From the NCBI GenBank assembly GCA_941918925.1, contig OW799233.1, positions 106,571,833-106,635,832 of the forward strand: a stretch of DNA of 64,000 bases, read 5' to 3'. The first letter of the stretch is position 1. Every line of letters starts with the position of its first letter. Below are positions 1 to 12,016 of this stretch, piece after piece. Source of the stretch: Phyto melanocephala (lineage: Eukaryota; Arthropoda; Insecta; Diptera; Rhinophoridae). A model generated the notes under the pieces. That model saw only the letters and a program-made list of their open reading frames with translations, did no database searches and was not told the origin of the DNA. Both the position numbers and the translations under genes were made by a program.

Positions 1-905
1 GTACAACTATATGTAAAGTTGGGCACAAATCATTACTCTAGTTAATTTTTGTCAACAAACTTCGGTCATTTTCGTTTTCACAAACCCCTATAAAATTCCT
101 TTGTAGTTTGTGCAAAAAAATGTTACTAGAGTCATCTAGTGTTCTACGTGATGTTTAGCAAAGACATCATCCTCAGTGTTTGCAAAATGTAGTGGCGCCT
201 TCAACAGATGTCGCCATCTGCAATGAATAAATGCTAATGAATATGACTAATATATTTTTATAAAAATTTAAAAAAAAAGTGGGCGTGGCACATTTATTTT
301 CCGTTATAACGAAGACTTTGACCAAAAAACCATGTTTGCAAAATTTCAGAACCGTACATATAGTTTTGTCAGTTTTATTACGTTTTAAACTTCAAATATA
401 CACTGAGCGGTATAAATTTTCGTACATTTTGACCTATAACTCCTTTTCTAATGCATAGATTTAAGCAATTTTTGGGGAGAAATATTCTTTTGACTCGAGA
501 AATATATATTCGAAGTTTCATGACTCTACGTTTATGCGTTTGGACACAATTCCTTTTTTTTCGATGTTTGAAGGACACGGTTTTTTCGACCTACTCTTGC
601 TTTACGAGCTATAACTCTCTTTCTAATATTCCGATTTAGCCCATTTTCAATACCAAACAAACCTTGTCTATTAGAAAGATTCTGGCAAAATTTGAGCCCT
701 TTAGCTTTTTCGGTGCGACCTCTATCGTGCTTTCAACAGACGGACAGACGGACAGACGGACGGACATAGCTAGATCGTCATTAAATCAAACCCCGATTCA
801 GAATATATATACTTTATGGGGTCTAAAATGGATATTTCGATGTGTTACAAACGGAATGACAAAATGAATATACCCCCACCATTTTTTTGGTGGCGGGTAT
901 AATAA
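1..905 (-). repeat. Family B interspersed repeat, truncated by the window edge
   Basis: This is the reverse complement of the repeat that begins at 57103. Shared blocks include the GACGGACAGACGGACGGAC tract near 745, the CCCATAAAGT-type block near 815 and the terminal hairpin ACCACCATTTTTTTGGTGGC-like at 880-900 that ends in GGCGGGTATA. The text near 290-440 (GTGGGCGTGGCACATTTA, then TTATAACGAAGACTTTGACC) matches 58600-58720 of the other copy, but here the 288-bp tandem units of that copy are absent. No transposase is visible. Short open frames in it are unlikely to be coding because they also occur by descent in the other copy. Confidence 0.85.
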
Positions 906-1624
906 TTGTTTGTTGGACAAAGGATAAATTTCGCCTGGAATAGTATGTTTTTTGACACACATGTTATATACTCATCTTTTTAAAAAAAAATTCTTTATAT
1001 ATATATTTACTTTACTAAATAATTAAAAAAAAAAAACAAAAAGAAAATAAGTATTGGTTTTATTTTAGATTAACATACAAGAAATTCATGCAGCGTTTCT
1101 ATTATTTTGTCTACAACTGTACGCAAGAAAATTTCTACAATAGTTATTGTTATAAATATGTATACACTTACGTTCATATTTGTAAATAGATACAAAATAA
1201 TAAGAGTGTTTAAACAATTTTTTTTATATGTAGGTTTTCAGGAATATAATATATTGATAAGAATTTGTTTATAGGTTTATGTACAATGCCCGTAAAGCAA
1301 ATATGATAAATATTTATAAGTATTAAAATGGGACATATGTATTTATGTATAAATAAACAGACATTATTTAGACGAACTCATGGAAATATCTATCATAAAT
1401 TTTGTTTTATAAAAATGTTTTCAAAAATATATTATGGCAATGACCTGTCATGGACTGATATGCAGGACTATTTGAAAAATTCAATATTTCGATGTTGAAA
1501 ATAGTATTTGATTAGTTATGCACACACATATATTTATGGAATTGATACAGATACTTTTTATTAATACATGCAGATCGATTTTTTCTTATGTTATTTTGTA
1601 TTGCTGTTTTTATTTCTAACTTTA
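906..1624. other. AT-rich DNA, nothing recognised
   Basis: About 0.7 kb of A/T-rich sequence with short homopolymer runs. I see no coding frame, RNA gene or repeat family shared with the rest of the window. Confidence 0.6.
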
Positions 1625-1666
1625 CTTTTTTTAAATTGAATTTTTATTTTGTCGAACTTTTCTGTT

Positions 1667-2286
1667 TAAACTATTATTTAAATTTTTAATCAGGCTTGAG
1701 TTCATATTAATATTCTTTATTTTTACAAAATAAAAATTCAATTTATATAAACACAGGGCACGGTGCAAAAAATCATTCATTCACTGTTAGTCAGTCAACA
1801 TTTCGTTGTATACTGACCTCACAGAAAATAAAACAAATGATTATAAACATTGATTGTTAAAAACAATTATCTGTTCTTATCGCTACCTAACTGGTGGCTA
1901 GAGCAGGACAAAAATAGTGATATAAATGAAAGATAATAACAAACAAAAGTAAAAGGGTTGCTGTTTGGTTAAAATTTCAATCTAACTCATTGTGGTAAAA
2001 TATATGAAATAGGTAAAACTAAAAATTAGTTACCGAATTCAATTAACATAAGTCCCGTGAGTTAAATAGATGATATTTACAACCAACATGTAACCACCGA
2101 TCAGAGAGTGCTGATGAAGAAATCGTAGCTGGTTTCGAAAATGCATTAAACTCGGCTAGTGTCGGTAAAAATATAATTTTTCAAGATTTATTCTTTCATT
2201 TATCACAATTTAAAAAAAAATTCTTTGTAAAAATAAAGAATATTAATATGAACTCAAGCCTGATTAAAAATTTAAATAATAGTTTA
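1667..2286 (+). repeat. Family D repeat with perfect 63-bp inverted arms
   Basis: The left arm 1667-1729 and the right arm 2224-2286 are inverted copies, matching base for base from TAAACTATTATTTAAA inward to TTTTTACAAA. The interior holds a conserved block (about 1755-1800, CACAGGGCACGGTGCAAA) and a hammerhead-like motif (2085-2165). Related but decayed copies lie at 28055-28200 (+) and 32398-32660 (-). The minus copy at 32400-32450 continues past the arm into TCGAACTTTTTCGG. Here the same continuation lies outside the left arm (1625-1666), so the arms look like two inverted copies of one end rather than classical transposon tips. No protein is encoded. A Penelope-type terminal repeat is one possibility; class unresolved. 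Confidence 0.7.
2085..2165 (+). ncRNA. Hammerhead-ribozyme-like motif in Family D
   Basis: Seen in order: CTGATGA (2111-2117), one unpaired A, GAAATC (2119-2124), loop GTAGCT, GGTTTC (2131-2136), then GAAA (2137-2140). The two six-base arms pair fully with one G-U. CTGANGA plus GAAA flanking stem II is the hammerhead core. The outer sequence can close with ACCGA near 2097 against TCGGT near 2163. Against function: the extra A at the base of stem II, weak inner stem I pairing, and no clear NUH cleavage site after the palindromic AATGCATT. The other two copies keep CTGATGA but lose GAAA. Treat as a candidate fold, probably degenerate. Confidence 0.4.
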
Positions 2287-2514
2287 CTTTTTTTTTATAT
2301 ATGAAAAACATTTAAATCTAAATATATTTGAGGTATCATAAATAAATATTTTTATTTATTATAAAGTATAATAGTGATTACAAGTGTAAGTATTTTTATA
2401 ATCTTTTAATCGTCTTTACAATCAAAATATTTTCATTTTAAAATATTGTAAGATTTAAGTTATTAATGAAAAATAATTTAATGTTTTTATGAGTGGTTAA
2501 ATGTTTAATTTTAA
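2287..2514. other. AT-rich spacer
   Basis: Low-complexity A/T-rich DNA between two repeats. No gene or motif is visible. Confidence 0.5.
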
Positions 2515-3000
2515 TAAAAACAAAAGTGCTATATTCGGTTATGCTGGATCTCATAATACCCTTCACCATCATATACATAGGTATAATGAACACATCGTAG
2601 CTTATCCTAGATTTTACATTTCATGTTATAAGCCATTTTGTTTATTATTTCCAACGCCATCTTTAATTTTAAAATTTAACATAATTAACTACTAATTAAG
2701 CCCTTTCAATTGATACCCACATTGATGGCGTTAAATAAAATTCTGCCATATTGTGATTTTTATTTTAATATAGTTAGCTACTAGTCAAAGCCTTTCAGTT
2801 GAGACCCATAAGTATTGACGGTGTTAAAAAAACTTTCGTCGTTATGTGTTAGATTCCATGTACGATTTTACACTTTTGTAATAGTTTACTATATTCTACT
2901 GGTCAAGCCCTTTTACTGTGGGGGCTAAAGGGACAAAACCGAACTATATTTTAAGCATATATTCGTTATGTTGGATTTTGAATTTTTCATAGTTTCCTGT
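2515..3000 (-). repeat. Family C repeat, decayed copy
   Basis: The start (AGTGCTATATTCGGTTATGC, then ATACCCTTCACCATCAT) is the reverse complement of the terminal motif at 27490-27525 and 42785-42825 (GATGGTGAAGGGTAT, then AGATTCGG). It is followed by two to three diverged units of about 90-110 bp that begin near 2682, 2772 and 2884 and share TACTAGTCAAGCCC-like and ATTGATGGCG-like blocks. The other Family C copies also carry serial AAATCNAANATGGCG blocks. There is no coding potential. Confidence 0.55.
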
Positions 3001-5648
3001 ATTTTACTCTATCACAGCTAGTTTTACAGTTCTCCGTATGAGAAATTCTATAGGTCTAAATGAAACATATTATAATTTCATTATTTTCAATACTCTTAAA
3101 TGTAGTGAAAAACGGTGTACCTACCACTCTTATTGTGGATATTAGTTGTAGACATTATTTTACAATGACTTGAATTGAGAGATAAAGATGTTTTACCCAA
3201 GGATTAAAAACGTGTTGCTGACAGCCAGCCAAATGTAGGAGCTTTTAAGTCTAGTCAATTTATATAAGGTTTTGGATGATTTTTAATTTTTTTGCGTAAT
3301 TTTTATGGACACAAAATAGCACAATAAATATCTGATAGTCTCGGCCCGAGGATATATCATTAATGAAAAACTGCAAATAAAAAATTTCCAAACAAATTTT
3401 TTTACACAAATTTCAGTTAATCGAATTATGAAATATTATCCAATTTTTTACTGGTGTAGTTGTAGTTGTTGTTAAGATAAATCTTAACGAAATACAGGTT
3501 TGCCACTATTAAGAACTGAAAGCCATGGGGGTAAACTGGAAACAGATGCTGCCCATGTTATATATAGCAGATTAAGTGGTGCTCTAAAGATTAGGGAGAA
3601 AATATTTTTCTTTGGATATATTTTCAAAAGCTCACAAGATAAAACACAAGTTTAATGCAAAGAGAGTTTCAAACGAGCCAATGGAGTTTTACAAAACTGC
3701 TAAGAAATAAGACCTCTATTAAGCAAACCTTGTCTACAGAACAGTAGTAATCGAAATTTTTATGAAAAGTTAACATTAGATAATAACTTTCAAACATACC
3801 CAGCAAAAGACTCTATGACAAAAAAGTGATTTTGCAGGGGTTCAACTGGTGACGAAGTGATTAAATTTAGGTAAAAACACTAATGATTTTAACATTAGTG
3901 TGTCATTGGAGATTATGTGTTTACATGAGTATTTTAATGAACTGCACTCTATTTTAACAAGTGCATAGAACTCATATGAAAAAAAATGCATAAATGGTGA
4001 AAAGCATCCGCTGTTACATGAGTTAATTTTGTTTTGTTTACATGAATTGTGTAAGATATTTTACATGATGTTGTATTCATTTTTAAGCACATCATTTATG
4101 ACAAATTACTTAGCATTTAAGAAGTCATTTAGAATTATTACTTTTACACAATTAATTTAGAAGTCTTTAAAATGTATTTCGCTGTGCACTACTTCAAATA
4201 CGCTTGAAAAAAACGTAACGATGCTTTTGATAACCAAATGTTTTAATAGAAACTATAGTATGGCCAATCGTAACCATGTTGTAACCATGGATATCATATA
4301 AATAATATTGTGCTAATTTCTTTAATACCAAGGATCAGCCTATCCAAGGTATCATTAATTAATATTCATTATTCTTTTTTTATTGCAAATTAAAATTTTA
4401 TATGTCACAGCCTTTAAAACACATATAATAAAATTCCTTCATTTAAAAAGTGATTTGCACCAATAAAAATGACGACAAATTGACCTCAGAAATTTCAAAA
4501 ATATTTACTGCTTTATCACAAATTTCCTCATAATCAATGTTAATTTGGTAAAGATTAAAAGGTTTAACTTGTTTAACTTGTTTCACCATGTATTCGCCTC
4601 CATTGTTTCTTAATTTTATTTTGTGAAATTATTTTTCTTGTTTTCATTATTTGCTGGCTGGATGAATGATTGTCTGACTGGATAAGGTAGTTAGTTAGCT
4701 GTAGTTAGTTGGCTGTTATTTATAATCATCCATAAATATATACCACAAATAATTAATGAAATCAAATTAACCCAAAAGAACGTGCCTCTGAGGTGCTCAA
4801 TTTTCTGCGTGTTATTTGGGGATTTTTCTTTATTTACATCTTTTACATCATTAACTCCTAATTTCTGTTTTTGTTTAAGGTATGTGTATAAGTGTTTTGT
4901 GTGTACGTACTTTTTGTTTGGTTAGAAGTTTATTATTTATAAACTTATTTTTGTGTGCAGGATAAACGATTGAATGCCCTGGCATATTTATAAGCATATA
5001 TGAGTATGTGAATAGTTAATGATTAAGTTGAACTAATTAATTGACTGATAATCATTTAATTTATTAAATAAATAATCCCTTTGGATTCTTAATATTGTTA
5101 TTGTTCTTTTTTAATATATTAATTTATTATAACTAATTAAATGATAAAGATGTTAAAGTATGATATGAAAACAAAAAAAAAAAAAATAAAAATTATTAGC
5201 AAAATAAATCACGTTAATATATTGTAATATGTGTATGATAAAACATATGATAAACATACATATGTTAATGAATATGTTTATTTTTAGGGTGCTATATTTA
5301 TACAAGCACAGAGACTATGTTAGCATACAACTACATACACTATGCAATACAACATATTTATTCATACTGTTTATGTATTTTGCAACATTGAGTACAGGAT
5401 GTTAAAATCAATAAGACTCTTGTTTTTCTATAAATTTTGTAACAAATGTTGCTTAGCATAAATACATTCTATTATTAACAAATGCTCTAACGTGTTTAAT
5501 AGCTAATTAGAATTAAGTTTTTTATAACGTAATTTTGAATTATGTGTTTTTCCAATAACAATATACTGTTAAAAGACAATAATGTGTACATTTATTAATA
5601 GTGATTTTAAGTTTCTGATATATCACAACTGATGCTTATATTGAATTA
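3001..5648. other. AT-rich DNA without recognised genes
   Basis: About 2.6 kb of A/T-rich sequence. I looked on both strands for long frames, transposase or reverse-transcriptase motifs, tRNA boxes and inverted arms, and saw none that stood out. Isolated words such as TGACTGGATAAGG are not diagnostic. Confidence 0.5.
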
Positions 5649-5988
5649 TTATACCCTTCACACAGTGAAAAAATGGTATATATAGGTTTGTCATTCCGTG
5701 TGAAATTTCTACAATTTTCATTTCCGACCCCATAAAGTTTAAATTTTCTGAAAGCTTATGAATAGGGGAGTCGATTAAGCTTTGTCAGTCTGACCGTCTG
5801 TCCGTGCGTATGTTGAAATCAACTTTTTGAAGCCCCTCGATATTACCTGGACCCGCATGAGGGGTATTAAAAGATTGAAAATATTCGGGAGTGGCTCGGT
5901 ATTGAAAATCGGAAACATCGGTACATAAACAACTGATATATGAGCAAAAAAACCAGTACCACCTATTTTTTCACAACAACAACAACAA

Positions 5989-6106
5989 CATACATACATA
6001 CATACATACAAAAATACATACATACATACATACATACATACATACATACATACATACATACATACATACATACATACAGACATACATACATACATACATA
6101 CATACA
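5989..6106. repeat. (CATA)n microsatellite
   Basis: A run of CATA tetranucleotides, broken by a few substitutions, inside Family A. The other copies have only two or three CATA units at this place, so it expanded in this copy. The open frames across it, on both strands, are artefacts of the repeat. Confidence 0.9.
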
Positions 6107-6387
6107 AACGTGGTATATATTTTTTATTTTATATATTATTGTGTTGAAATTTTACTCAATTTTCTTCAGTTGTTTATCAGCAAGCACTCCATTGTTTAAA
6201 TAGGTAACATCAAAACGTCCTCAATGGTAATCCCGTACTTTAACCTGGTTAAAAAATCGTAAAACCCGTTTATATAAAAAGTTCATGAAGAGCAAAACCC
6301 TTATTGATCATAGCTATTATCTAATATTTAGCTCAAAGCCGTTATATTTTTGAAAACAAAAAATGTTATGCATCGTATATAAACAAA

Positions 6388-7404
6388 TTGAAATTTTACT
6401 TTAAAAAGAATCCGAAAATGTTTTATAATTTTGGCAACTCCAAACGTAGAGTCTCAACGTATCCAACTACTATGGAAATGAATAATGGTGTTTATTCTAA
6501 TAATGCAGATATTGCCAATTCTTTTGCTGATTTCTTAGCCTCTACTTTTTCTGCAAAAACGTTCCATAGTACAATTTATCCTTATGATAGTATTTCGTTT
6601 TCATCAATTAATATATCATCTTTCGATGTCGGTACTGTCCTAAAAGGCCTGAGAAGTTTAAAAAATTGTTATAAACCTGGTCCTGATGGTATTCCTAGCT
6701 GCATATTAAAAAATTGTACCGACTTTTTGGTTATTTCTATCACTCATCTATTTAATAGTTCTTTTAAATTTGGTATATTTCCTAAATGTTGGAAAAATTC
6801 ATTTATCATCCCGCTTCATAAATCTGGTAGCCGTAGTGATGTTACTAATTTTAGAGCAATAGCTAAACTTAACTCCATTCCTAAACTGTTTGAGAAAATA
6901 TTAACGGACATCCTAACTACCCATATATCAACAATTCTTTCTCCAGTACAACATGGTTTTTGTAAAGGTAGATTTACATCTACAAACCTAATGGAACTGA
7001 CGTCCTTAATCAATACAGGATTTTGTAATGGTAACCAAACTGATGTAGTCTATACTGATTTCAGTAAAGCCTTCGATAAGGTTAACCATGATTTATTGTT
7101 AGTGAAGCTTAAAAAATTAGTGTTTCCGGTTAACCTTTCAGAATGGATTAGTTCTTATTTAAAGGATCGGAGACAATGTGTTTTTTATAATGATTGTATA
7201 TCAAAACATATTGAAGTAACTTCCGGAGTTCCTCAGGGAAATCATCTCGGCCCCATTTTATTTTTATTACTTATAAATGATCTTCCAAAGGCTATTCAAT
7301 ACAGCAATATTTTAATGTTTGCTGATGATATTAAACTTTATTCATGGATTAGAACTGATGACGACAGTTTTTATTTCCAAAGTGATTTGAATAATTTTTT
7401 TTAA
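6388..7404 (+). pseudogene. LINE reverse transcriptase fragment
   Basis: A 338-residue open frame with a non-LTR RT core: PGPDGIPSCILK near residue 96, KCWKNSFIIPLHKSG (about 137-151), NFRAIAKLN (about 158), YTDFSKAFDKVNHD (first catalytic Asp), SGVPQGNHLGP (about 278) and MFADDIKLYS (catalytic YADD-box equivalent, here FADD). It would synthesise cDNA from the element's own RNA at the nicked target. The frame opens at a Met inside the domain linker, so this Met is not the true start; related text continues upstream in other frames to about 6150. After 7404 coding resumes in another frame for about 20 codons and is then cut by foreign DNA. Confidence 0.9.
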
Positions 7405-7465
7405 TGGTGTACGGTAAATCTTATGAAAATGAATTTAAGAAAATGCAAATCTATGACTTTCTGCA

Positions 7466-7860
7466 GATGACGTGCCGTTCTGTTGTTTAATTTTTGTGGT
7501 TACTTCTTCTGTTAAAAATCATCTGCCTTTATTTACAAGGTAATCTTACAAAAACAAGCTTATTATATTTTTTGTTCATTTTTCTCTTCAAAGTCCATAC
7601 ATAAAAAATTTGTAGTGTCAGATTTCATCTATAAGCAAACAGAGTCTCTATGTTGCAGCCACCTTTAAAATATAGGCACCTAAATATCAGCTGTTTCTCT
7701 GTCAATGGCCGTCACTTAACGTTGAATTTTATTTTCTACAGGTTCGCCCGCAACGGCACGGAAAGTAACAGAACAACTAACGACTTGTACACATTTTCCA
7801 TTTAACAGAATGAAGTCAGCTGATTCGGAACGGAACAGAAAGTAAAGACTAATTCTGCCT
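7466..7860. mobile_element. Unidentified insertion inside the LINE
   Basis: Between the RT (ending near 7465) and the resumed LINE text (near 7861) lies about 0.4 kb with no LINE coding similarity. Both margins carry CTTTCTG-like words in inverse orientation (ACTTTCTGCAG near 7458, CAGAAAGTAAAG near 7838), weakly suggesting inverted ends. No target duplication or transposase was found. It could be a MITE or simply diverged LINE sequence. Confidence 0.35.
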
Positions 7861-8162
7861 TAAATGGCTCTAATTTAAATGTTGTTAAATTTTTTTTGGA
7901 TCTTGAAATTCTCTTTGATGTAAAAATTTATTTCAACTAACATGTAATAATGACAGTAAATAAAGCTTATGGGGTATTAATAAAGCGTTGGGCTAAGGAA
8001 TTTAATGATCCTTATGTAACAAAAAAATTTATTCACGTCATTGGTAAGACCTTTACTGGAATATGGATAAGTAATTTGCGATCCCCAAAATGATGTGTAT
8101 ATTCAAAAACTTGAATCAGTCCAAAAACAATTTTTGCTGTTCTGCCTTCGTAACCTTCGTTG

Positions 8163-8517
8163 GAATCCTAATACAAGCTTACCGTCATATCGTAGTCGTT
8201 AACTACTCATTGCGCTCTCAACGTTACAAAGCCGAAGAATTGTTTCCAATATTGCATTTGTCATGAATCTAATTCAAGGTAAAATTAATTCTACATATCT
8301 TCAACGTAAAATATGCATCAATGTTTCTAATAGGCAGCTCAGATCTTATGAACCGTTATATGCATCATTTCATAGATCAAACTACATTAACCTTGATCCA
8401 ATTAGAAGAATTTGTACTGAGGTAAATAAGTTCTATGTTCACATTGACTTTTCTGATAATGTTGCTGTAACAAGTGGAAAGCTGATAAGGTTTCTAAGCT
8501 CAAATGTATACGTTTAG
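8163..8517 (+). pseudogene. LINE ORF2 C-terminal fragment
   Basis: Translation around 8163-8517 gives a pattern typical of Jockey-group ORF2 C-termini: LPSYRSR, a stop, then LLIALSTLQSRRIVSNIAF, NLIQGKINSTYLQ, and a final stretch with RSNYINLDPIRRICTEVNKF. The stop near 8200 and the shifts between blocks show decay. The open part (8263-8517, 84 residues) begins at an internal Met, which is not a real start. The stop at 8515-8517 is probably the native ORF2 stop, followed by a short 3' UTR and the (TAAA)n tail. Confidence 0.75.
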
Positions 8518-8664
8518 TGTTGTTTTTATCTTTCTTTATTTTTGTAATTAAATTAAAAAATATTGCTCAACTGTAAATTTTAAATAAATAAATAAATAAA
8601 TGACTACACGTTGTGAAGGGTATATAAGATTCGGCATGGCCGAATATAGAACTCTTACTTGTTC

Positions 8665-9229
8665 TTAACTTAAAAGTCTTTTATAAATCATTGATTATAA
8701 ATTAAGCAGCAAAAATTGTTGCTTGCAAACTTTTAATTAAATAAATAACTGATTATTTAATTTTCAGTTTATTTAATGAATTTTGTTAATTGGTTCTGAA
8801 TTTTATTGAAAAACAGGAAAATTGTGTTGACCTTTAAACTTTACTATCAAATTTTGAAATGGCAAATTCCACAGCAATTAACTAATAATAAACCGGATTG
8901 AATTTGCGCTGTTTATGAAAGTGTGTAGAACAACCAGTTTCAGTCCGGTTCAGTTCCGCTCGGCCAACACCAGTACAATAAGCAAACATCCCAAGAGTTT
9001 ATCGTTAATGGCTGTTTCTTGCATAGAAGTATTTACAAGTGTTGGGATCCACTTTGGCCAAATGGTAACGAGTTGTGTTTTATTTATTATAATCACATAT
9101 TTTTTATGATCACATTTTTGGCTGCATACCCATGACAACCAGTGTTTTTTAGCCCAAATTGAATTCAAATGACTCAAATTGGCCATCAAGAGCGTTTATA
9201 TATCTCAGTGTCCTCCGGTTATATCTGAG
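8665..9229. other. AT-rich spacer
   Basis: No recognised feature. Two short overlapping open frames around 8915-9189 lie on opposite strands and show no motif; they are probably chance. Confidence 0.5.
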
Positions 9230-9425
9230 TAGGAGGTATGTCTAGTTGTATCTTTTGTGCGAACCATCCCATCCCTCAGAGAAACTCTAGATACTGTTCT
9301 ACAGGATGACACCTTAAACCTTTTTCTTGAAAGTTCATCGGCCACCTTATTTCCAGCTAGGCCCTCATCTCGTTTAACCCACATTAGAGTTATCTGCTTT
9401 CTAGAGGCATAACTGTTAAGCTTCA
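9230..9425 (-). pseudogene. LINE RNase H fragment
   Basis: On the minus strand from about 9400 the translation includes KQITLMWVKRDEGLAGNKV followed by ADELSRKRFKV. This matches the C-terminal RNase H signature W-V-x-x-H-x-G-x-x-G-N-x-x-A-D of I/R1-group non-LTR retrotransposons, with the His replaced by Asp. RNase H would degrade the RNA strand of the cDNA hybrid. Only about 60 codons remain, with no adjoining RT on either side, so this is an isolated scrap. A similar scrap on the plus strand is at 47870-48490. Confidence 0.7.
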
Positions 9426-12016
9426 GAATTTATTTATGCAAAAATTAAAAGTCTACGCCCGTTTGTCTTATGCATTTTATAACCAACTTGTTATTAAAAA
9501 TATGAGATTCAATGTATTAATAAAACAATACCATTAATTAAAATTAGTTTTCTCAGTAGACATGCATTTTCGACGAGACGAGTTAGATGAAAAAAATTAC
9601 CAAAGAAACTAAGCAAAATAAAAAATGTTATAAAGAAATTGTTATTATGATGTGGAAATTAAAAAATTTCCCCAAAATCTGAATTTGTGAAAATAGTTTT
9701 GCTTTAAAAAAACTGTTAAACAAAATTTTCAAACCTGAGAAAAATTATATTTAATGAAAATTTATGATTGTTTTTTAAAAAAAAATTATTTAAAATTTTG
9801 CTACAAAATTAAGATTTATATATATGTATATGTTTAAAAAACATATTTTTTTTTTTAAATGATCATAGAAGAAAAATAAAAAAAAATTTTTTTAAATTTT
9901 TCAATAAAATTATTTAAAGATAAAATTGTTAAAAAATTGTTTATTAAAAGTAGATTTGAGAAGACTTTCAAATTTAAAAAAATATTACCTTAAAAAATGT
10001 TCAAGCAGAAACAATTGAACTCTAAATTAATAAAAAATTCCATTTAACATTTAATTGCATACAAATTAATTTAAATCTGTTTTTTAATGAAAAATGATTC
10101 CTGCAGATTAAAAAACACTTAAATACTTGAACAATAGTTGAAGAATTAAAGCTGAAAATAAAAAAAAAACATCAGAAACAATAAACATGTCGTTAATTAA
10201 AACAATAAGACAATTAAATAAAACTTAACTCAAACTTAAGGAAAATGTGACATAATTTAGCGTAGAAAAGCTGTGTGCCAAATAATAAATTATTAAAAGA
10301 AAGAAATTGTAACAGATAGAAACAACAGAAAGGCACAGGAATAATAACAAAAAAAAACAATAAACTTTTTTCTTCGAATTGTCGTAAATTAAAAAACAAA
10401 AAAGTTAAAATATTAAAAACAAAGTAGCAAAATGTCTTAGTTGTGTTTTTTGTTCTCTCAACTTAAAGGAAAGGGGGGAGGTTTTAGAAGGAGTAAAATA
10501 AAAAAAGGCAACAACAAAATAAAAAAAAAAAAACAAAAGGGAGTAAAAAACGAAATGAAATGTAGATGCTTAAACAAAACTGCAGTGAAAATGGACCTGA
10601 TTACATGTGTATGTATGAGTTGAAAATATTAATGTTACAAATACAAATGCATACCTATACACTTATATATTTATATACATATATACCAACATAGTTAGTA
10701 TACGTGAGTAATTTTGTGCATAAAAGACGACATACCAGATACGGAAAACTAATGTGAGAAAAAGTTTGTTTTTAGCGTAAAAAAAAACTGTTAAGTGTTG
10801 CATAAATCACATTTCAGTTACTAACACATTTAATCATACATATATTTAAGTGTATGTGCAAAAGTGCAAACATATACATATGTACTTGCAAGTACGCTAA
10901 CAATCACATTGAATTATATTAAAAATAAAACTAGAAGCAGAGTAGGCTATTAAAATGAAATAGGAGCGGAATAAAGTGTGAAGAACTAAAGTAAAATAAA
11001 CTAAAACTAAAATTAAAATGTTAAATGTTTGTTTGAATGTGTTATTTTTTCCCATATTATTTGTTTATTTAAAATGCATTAAAGAAAAAGGGGAGAACTT
11101 TTATAAAATTAAAAAAATATAGTTGGTCCGAAACGAACATATTAAGTTCTTCTTTCATATTTCACGGCCGGCATTATAGTTAGCACAGTCCACTTCGAAT
11201 TAGATCTTTATAGCCAGGTTCGTTCATTTAAAAGAAAACGTAAATTAATAAAGGTCACTCTGTACCCAATTATTTATTATTGGCATACGAAGGTAATCTC
11301 TTGCATAGTTGGCTGCGCATGATAAATTTAAGATGACGCAACGATTGAGTACGTTACTATATACATAAGTCTATTTTAAAGCCAAGAGCGGCGAATATTT
11401 TCTAGTTGTAAAAATTTCTCTAGCCTTAATAATTTACATGAAGCAAACCAAATTACCGCGGAGGCAATGCTTTGCTGTTGGAAAACCCAATTTTGTCAGG
11501 TAATGAAGTTGGCTTCACTACAATTGTTCCTGTTTTTTGTTGTTGTTGTAATTTTTTTAAATTAATGCATTCTTAGTTATAGTCAGGTAGATCTCCATTT
11601 TTATTTCTATTAAGTTGGCTTAATTAAACAAAATAAATAAGCATTACAAAAAGTTAACTCTGTTAGGATTTTCCATTTCAGCGTTACACTGCAACTCAAT
11701 TTTTATTTTTTGTGACAGTCAAATAACTAGTTGTAATGATATTGTAGCAAAAGTGACATATTCGTAATAGTAGAAATAGAGTTTAAAATAGAATGATTAA
11801 ATATCGACTGCTATGCTCTATGATTGACTCAGTTATCTCTTTTAATCTCACATATACATCTTACATGCCACAGATGGAAATCATGGTAAAATTGTACTTT
11901 TTATGGTACATTTTTGACCTTGTACACTATTGCAAACTTCTTTCAAAAATCACCTGTTATTTTGGCACCATCTGGTACATGAATTCGCCTTGGCTGTTGT
12001 TATATGTATTTTATTT
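9426..12016. other. AT-rich DNA, mostly featureless
   Basis: Strongly A/T-biased, many A/T homopolymers between 9600 and 10550. Near 11940-11987 the words AAATCACCTG and TGAATTCGCCTTG resemble the right end of the hAT-type MITE at 15853-16384, so a decayed solo end of that family may lie here. Otherwise no gene is seen. Confidence 0.45.

Larger units (their letters stand above)
6118..8601 (+). mobile_element. 5'-truncated non-LTR retrotransposon (Jockey-superfamily-like LINE)
   Basis: Starts where Family A homology stops (near 6118) and ends in a (TAAA)n tail at about 8582-8601, after which Family A resumes. That is the expected product of target-primed reverse transcription with 5' truncation. 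Coding order: linker between endonuclease and RT (about 6150-6390, with breaks), RT (6388-7404) and the conserved C-terminal region (about 8160-8517). The endonuclease domain is missing. A foreign stretch (about 7466-7860) interrupts it between RT and C-terminus. Several frameshifts and stops show that it is dead. Jockey-like assignment rests on RT motifs, C-terminal style and tail type; the exact clade needs a tree. Confidence 0.85.
5649..8664 (+). repeat. Family A repeat split by a LINE insertion
   Basis: The left part (5649-6117) starts TATACCCTTCACACAGTG and runs through the CCGTCTGTCCGTGCGTATG block. The right part (about 8602-8664) is TGACTACACG, GTGAAGGGTATATAAG, then the hairpin TTCGGCATGGCCGAA and a CTTACTTGTT end. 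Other copies are at 18681-19421, 33480-34199 and 54627-55387 (minus). The two ends carry the inverted words TATACCCTTCACA and TGAAGGGTATA. The middle here is replaced by a LINE (6118-8601), so the LINE is younger than this copy. No transposase is encoded. Confidence 0.85.

Noticed and set aside
3780..4200. Possible transposon starting AACATACCCAGCAAAAGAC
   Set aside because: No inverted end, target duplication or second copy was found.
5775..6203. Overlapping frames rich in YVCM or YIHT repeats
   Set aside because: They are translations of the (CATA)n microsatellite and its flanks.
7700..7850. Host promoter inside the LINE interruption
   Set aside because: GC-richer words occur, but there is no transcript, start-site or gene nearby.
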